Source: Bradyrhizobium erythrophlei (lineage in GTDB: Bacteria; Pseudomonadota; Alphaproteobacteria; Rhizobiales; Xanthobacteraceae). Taken from it: DNA of 64,000 nt. Under the pieces are notes generated by a model. The model was given only the letters and a program-made list of their open reading frames with translations, was not told the DNA's origin and made no database searches. Each line of letters opens with the position of its first letter. Position 1 is the stretch's first letter. Positions 61,010 through 64,000 of the stretch are shown one piece after another. The stretch is taken from the NCBI RefSeq assembly GCF_900129505.1, contig NZ_LT670818.1, positions 8,155,001 through 8,219,000 on the forward strand, given 5' to 3'. Made by a program: the position numbers and the translations under genes.

Positions 61010-61617
61010 CAGGCGGCCCGTTCCTCGCGCCGGGCCAGCGCCTCGCGGAGCAGCGGCAGCCGGTCATTGCCGAAATACATGTCGGTCTTGTCGATGAAGA
61101 TGGTTGGCGAGCCGAACCCGCCGCGCGCCATTACTTCATCCGTATTGGCCTTGAGCTGATCCTTGATCGTCTGATCGGAAATGCCTGCGAAAAACTTCGC
61201 GGGATCGATGTTGAGGCCCTCGCAGATCTCGGTCAGCACTTCATCCTTCGAGATGTCCTTGTCGGCGCCCCAATAGGACTCGAACACCGCGCGCGCGAAC
61301 GGCACCATTTCTTTGCCCAAAAAGATGCAGCCGCGCATCGCCTTGACGCTGTTCACGGGAAACACCGTCGGCCGCATTTTTATCGCCAGCCCCGCCGAGC
61401 GCGCCCAGTCCGCCATGTCCTTTTTCTGGTAGGCGACCTTGGTCTCCACCGGATGTTCGCGCGAGGCGTAGACGCTCGGGTTGATGGTGTTGAAGATGCC
61501 GCCGACCAGGATCGGCCGCCAAGCGATCTCGGCGCCGAACTCTTTTGCCAATGGCTGGATGTTGTGAAAGGCGAGATAGGTCCAGGGACTGGAACAGTCG
61601 AAGAAGAATTCGATCAT
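61009..61617 (-). CDS. 2-hydroxychromene-2-carboxylate isomerase family (DsbA-like, kappa-GST type)
   Basis: 202 residues. Thioredoxin-like start MIEFFFDCSSPWTYLAFHNI with Ser in SSPW in place of DsbA CxxC, the kappa-GST signature. Cis-Pro region GFGSPTIFIDK. Relatives isomerise hydroxychromene carboxylate in naphthalene breakdown using glutathione, but many act elsewhere. It is the first gene of a two-gene operon with the quinone oxidoreductase. ATG 61617. Confidence 0.9.
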   Translation of the reverse strand: MIEFFFDCSSPWTYLAFHNIQPLAKEFGAEIAWRPILVGGIFNTINPSVYASREHPVETKVAYQKKDMADWARSAGLAIKMRPTVFPVNSVKAMRGCIFLGKEMVPFARAVFESYWGADKDISKDEVLTEICEGLNIDPAKFFAGISDQTIKDQLKANTDEVMARGGFGSPTIFIDKTDMYFGNDRLPLLREALARREERAA

Positions 61618-61660
61618 GGCGTTTCCTTTCGTTTCTTATGGTTTCGCTCGATGTCTATGC

Positions 61661-61745
61661 CGTCGTTGCGAGCGAAGCGAAGCAATCCATCGTGCGGCGG
61701 AAAGAAAGAATGGATTGCTTCGTCGCTTCGCTCCTCGCAATGACG
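61661..61745. repeat. Palindromic intergenic repeat, type 3
   Basis: 85 bases. CGTCGTTGCGAGCGAAGCGAAGCAATCCA on one side and TGGATTGCTTCGTCGCTTCGCTCCTCGCAATGACG on the other form a long imperfect hairpin. A half copy is at 54691-54727. It lies between GST and HCCA genes, in the 5' leader of the isomerase operon. Confidence 0.75.
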
Positions 61746-61758
61746 GTGAGAATGCGGA

Positions 61759-62460
61759 TTATTGCTTTATCGCCATCTCCTTCGCCCTCGCGCCAAACAT
61801 GTTCTTGCGCGCCTCTTCGTCAAACGGCTCTTTCACGAACTTGCCGATCGCCAGCCCCGCCTGCACTTGCGGCCGGGCGCGCACGTCCGCGTACCAGCGC
61901 TTGACGTTCGGATAATCGTCGAGCGTAAATCCCTGCGCCTTGTGAGTCATGGTCCAGGGAAAGCAGGCGATGTCGGCGATCGAATAGTCGCCGGCGACAT
62001 AGGCGCCGGTCTTGCCCAATTGGGTGTCGAGCACGCGATAGAGCCGCGCCGCCTCGTCGCGGTAGCGTTCGATGGCGTAGGGAATCTTCTCCGCCGCATA
62101 GAGGGCAAAATGTCCGTGCTGGCCGAGCATGGGGCCCAGCCCCGCCATCTGCCACATCAGCCATTGCATGACCACCGACCGCCCGCGCAGGTCTGCGGGG
62201 AGGAAGCGTCCGGTTTTTTCCGCCAGATAGATCAGAATAGCGCCAGTCTCGAACACCGGGAACGGCCTGCCCGCATCGGCAGGCAGCCAGTCCACGATCG
62301 CCGGAATCCGGTTGTTCGGGCTGATCGCCAGGAATTCCGGCTTGAATTGTTCCCCGCCCCGGATGTTGATGGGAATGACCTTATAGGGCAGGCCCAGTTC
62401 CTCCAGCATGATCGAGATTTTCCAGCCGTTCGGCGTCGGCGCGTAATGGAGGTCGATCAT
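61759..62460 (-). CDS. Glutathione S-transferase (YfcG/YghU-like)
   Basis: 233 residues. MIDLHYAPTPNGWKISIMLE resembles Nu-class enzymes (YfcG: TPNGxKI). ISPNNRIPAIVDW holds the cis-Pro and PVFETGAILIYLAEK the glutathione-binding Glu-Thr. The C-domain has YVAGDYSIADIACFPWTM. YfcG-type proteins reduce disulfides with glutathione using Thr/Asn rather than Tyr/Ser. The gene is divergent from the MetE-core gene and ends before a palindromic repeat. Confidence 0.9.
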   Translation of the reverse strand: MIDLHYAPTPNGWKISIMLEELGLPYKVIPINIRGGEQFKPEFLAISPNNRIPAIVDWLPADAGRPFPVFETGAILIYLAEKTGRFLPADLRGRSVVMQWLMWQMAGLGPMLGQHGHFALYAAEKIPYAIERYRDEAARLYRVLDTQLGKTGAYVAGDYSIADIACFPWTMTHKAQGFTLDDYPNVKRWYADVRARPQVQAGLAIGKFVKEPFDEEARKNMFGARAKEMAIKQ

Positions 62461-62581
62461 GGCCTTCCCCGGTGGGTCCCTGCCGTGGCCTTGGGTCCGG
62501 CCCGGGCGACTTTCGTTGTTCTTGTGGGCCGACCATAAGACATGGCAGACAGACGCTCAATCAAAACCCCGGGAGGCCCTC

Positions 62582-63604
62582 ATGCTGTTTCCAACCACGA
62601 TCGCCGGCTCCCTGCCGAAGCCGGAATGGCTGGCCGAGCCCAACAGACTGTGGGCGCCCTGGAAATCGTCAGGTGACGAGCTGGCGCGGGCCAAGCGCGA
62701 CGCCACCCTGCTGGTCCTGAAACTGCAGGAGGATTCCGGCGTCGACATCGTCACCGAGGGCGAGCAGTCGCGCCAGCACTTTGTCCATGGCTTCCTGGAG
62801 AAGATCGAAGGCATCGATTTCGCCCACAAGGTCGAAATGGGAATCCGCAAGGACCGCTACAAGGCGATGGTGCCGCAGGTGGTGGCGCCGCTGCGGCTCA
62901 AGGGCCGCGTCCACGCCGACGAGGCCCGCGTCGCCCGCACCCACACCACGCGGAAACTGAAATTCACCTTGCCCGGCCCGATGACCATCATCGACACCAT
63001 TGCCGACCAATATTACGGCGACCGCGTCAAGATGGCGTTCGCCTTCGCCGAACTGCTCAACGAGGAAGCAAAAGCCTTGCAGGCGGACGGCGTCGACATG
63101 ATCCAGTTCGACGAGCCCGCCTTCAACGTCTACATGGACGAGGTCTCGGACTGGGGCATCAAGGCGCTGGAGCGCGCCGCCGAAGGCCTGACCTGCGCCA
63201 CCGCGGTGCACATCTGCTACGGCTACGGCATCAAGGCCAATACCGACTGGAAGGAGACGCTCGGCGGCGAGTGGCGGCAATACGAGGATATCTTTCCCGC
63301 GATCGACCGCAGCTCGATCCAGCAGGTCGCGATCGAATGCCGCAATTCCAGGGTGCCGCTGGAGCTGGTCAGCCTGCTCAAGGGCAAGATCGTGCAGGCC
63401 GGCGTGATCGACGTCGCCAGCGACACCGTGGAAACCGCCGAGGACGTGGTCCAGGTGATCGACGCGGTGTCGAAATTCGTGCCGAAGAGCAACATCATCG
63501 CCACCACCAATTGCGGCATGGCGCCGATGCATCGCGATATCGCGGAAGCAAAACTGATGGCGCTCGGCGCCGGCGCGAAGCTGGCGCGGCAGCAGCTCGG
63601 CTGA
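62582..63604 (+). CDS. Cobalamin-independent methionine synthase core (MetE-like) methyltransferase
   Basis: 340 residues, equal to the C-terminal catalytic half of MetE. Zinc ligands: His210 and Cys212 (TAVHICYG), Glu252 (IECR) and Cys311 (TTNCGM); LPGPMTIIDTIADQYYGD is the folate-binding region. Core-MetE proteins transfer methyl groups to homocysteine or related thiols and occur without the N-terminal half in archaea and many bacteria. The methyl donor may not be methyl-folate. GGGAGGCCCTC precedes ATG 62582. The start overlapping the upstream GST gene was rejected. Confidence 0.88.
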   Translation: MLFPTTIAGSLPKPEWLAEPNRLWAPWKSSGDELARAKRDATLLVLKLQEDSGVDIVTEGEQSRQHFVHGFLEKIEGIDFAHKVEMGIRKDRYKAMVPQVVAPLRLKGRVHADEARVARTHTTRKLKFTLPGPMTIIDTIADQYYGDRVKMAFAFAELLNEEAKALQADGVDMIQFDEPAFNVYMDEVSDWGIKALERAAEGLTCATAVHICYGYGIKANTDWKETLGGEWRQYEDIFPAIDRSSIQQVAIECRNSRVPLELVSLLKGKIVQAGVIDVASDTVETAEDVVQVIDAVSKFVPKSNIIATTNCGMAPMHRDIAEAKLMALGAGAKLARQQLG

Positions 63605-63870
63605 TGCCGGTCGCGCCGAAACTCGCGTTCCCGATCATGGTTGCGCTGCTGGCCGCGACGGCGTCGCCGGTGCGCGCCGAGGGCCGCGCCGAGTTCGTGA
63701 GCTGTCAGGCGATGGTCGAACGCACGAAACAGGCGGTCGAGGCAAATACGGGTACAGCCGGCGCCCGGCAGGACGAGGCGGCGCTGCGGCGCTGCCGGCA
63801 AATCGTGATCGACTGGACCTTGCGCGAATCCCGGATGAGCGTCGACGAAAATGGCCGGCCGCTGCGCTAG
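63604..63870 (+). CDS. Small secreted hypothetical protein
   Basis: 88 residues. Its ATG overlaps the stop of the MetE-core gene by one base (TGATG). Signal peptide LAFPIMVALLAATASPVRAE, cleavage near VRA-EG. The mature part has two Cys (VSCQAMVERT; LRRCRQIVID), which may form a disulfide. The chain ends SRMSVDENGRPLR. Translational coupling supports it as real. Function unknown. Confidence 0.6.
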   Translation: MPVAPKLAFPIMVALLAATASPVRAEGRAEFVSCQAMVERTKQAVEANTGTAGARQDEAALRRCRQIVIDWTLRESRMSVDENGRPLR

Positions 63871-63871
63871 G

Positions 63872-64000
63872 TCAACGTTGCTCTGCACTCGCGTGCAGCA
63901 CCGGCCGGTATCCCGCCGATAGCGCCCGAAGTGTCGAGGGTGGTGTCAGCAACAACGCGTCTTGAGGCGTGTTCTGCGCCGCGCGATAGCCGGCGGGCGA
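63872..64000 (-). CDS. C-terminal fragment of an unidentified protein
   Basis: The minus strand is open from the window edge to TGA at 63874-63872, encoding 42 residues that end LSAGYRPVLHASAEQR. The frame lies convergent to the small secreted gene with one base between. Too short to assign; it may be chance. Confidence 0.3.
   Translation of the reverse strand, partial: SPAGYRAAQNTPQDALLLTPPSTLRALSAGYRPVLHASAEQR

Noticed and set aside
52753..61745. CRISPR array
   Set aside because: The repeated elements are large palindromes scattered between genes, not short direct repeats with regular spacers, and no cas genes are present.

Overview
The window looks like a piece of an alphaproteobacterial chromosome of the Bradyrhizobium/Rhodopseudomonas type. 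The evidence is protein-level resemblance of nearly every gene to that group, GC-rich third codon positions, many large ABC importers, a BacA/SbmA homologue, a Leu tRNA, and the short dispersed and palindromic intergenic repeats common in that family. No plasmid or phage replication genes, rRNA operon or CRISPR array are visible.

Layout. (1) 1-3.2 kb: start of an HU-type DNA-binding protein, a tyrosine-integrase tail, an NTF2-like protein, a glutathione S-transferase (GST), a frameshifted small zinc-ribbon-like gene and a coiled-coil membrane protein. (2) 3.5-10.6 kb: minus-strand five-gene operon for a ribose-class (CUT2) sugar importer, in which one permease is fused to an SMP-30/strictosidine-synthase-like propeller and is followed by a separate gene of the same propeller family. 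(3) 10.7-16.7 kb: a secreted TPR protein, a CorC/HlyC-type CBS transporter, a TerC-type carrier and small membrane proteins. (4) 16.8-18.2 kb: decayed group II intron sequence with a domain-V hairpin but almost no reverse transcriptase. (5) 18.2-25.4 kb: a cluster fitting L-fucose uptake and oxidation (FucU-like mutarotase, CUT1 importer, lactonase, aldose dehydrogenase). (6) 25.76-38.85 kb: a 13-kb segment bounded by a 65-bp direct repeat that contains the 5' half of tRNA-Leu(TAA). Inside are an intact RND efflux pump with a TetR regulator, a VOC protein, a His-rich protein and a BacA/SbmA transporter. They sit among broken genes (alpha/beta hydrolase, NmrA, carbonic anhydrase-like, carboxymuconolactone decarboxylase-like, murein endopeptidase, CobW, integrase). 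This reads as an old tRNA-targeted genomic island. (7) 38.8-47.6 kb: AzlCD, two ArsR/SRPBCC modules with visible operators, a Fic protein with its own inverted-repeat operator region, a GH13 glucan-acting enzyme and an alpha/beta hydrolase. (8) 47.7-59.9 kb: a peptide/opine importer with an M81 (MlrC-like) peptidase, two M20 amidohydrolases, an amidase and a crotonase, probably one catabolic unit. (9) 60-64 kb: quinone oxidoreductase, HCCA isomerase, a GST and a MetE-core methyltransferase.

Together the genes describe a soil oligotroph's accessory metabolism: two sugar importers and one peptide importer, each with linked hydrolytic or oxidative enzymes, plus detoxification (GSTs, efflux, VOC). 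No clearly new defence or biosynthetic system is evident. The most distinctive items are the permease-propeller fusion, the tRNA-split island, the Fic operator array, and a Zur-like palindrome beside a duplicated His-rich protein. All family assignments come from reading motifs by eye; no database search was run.
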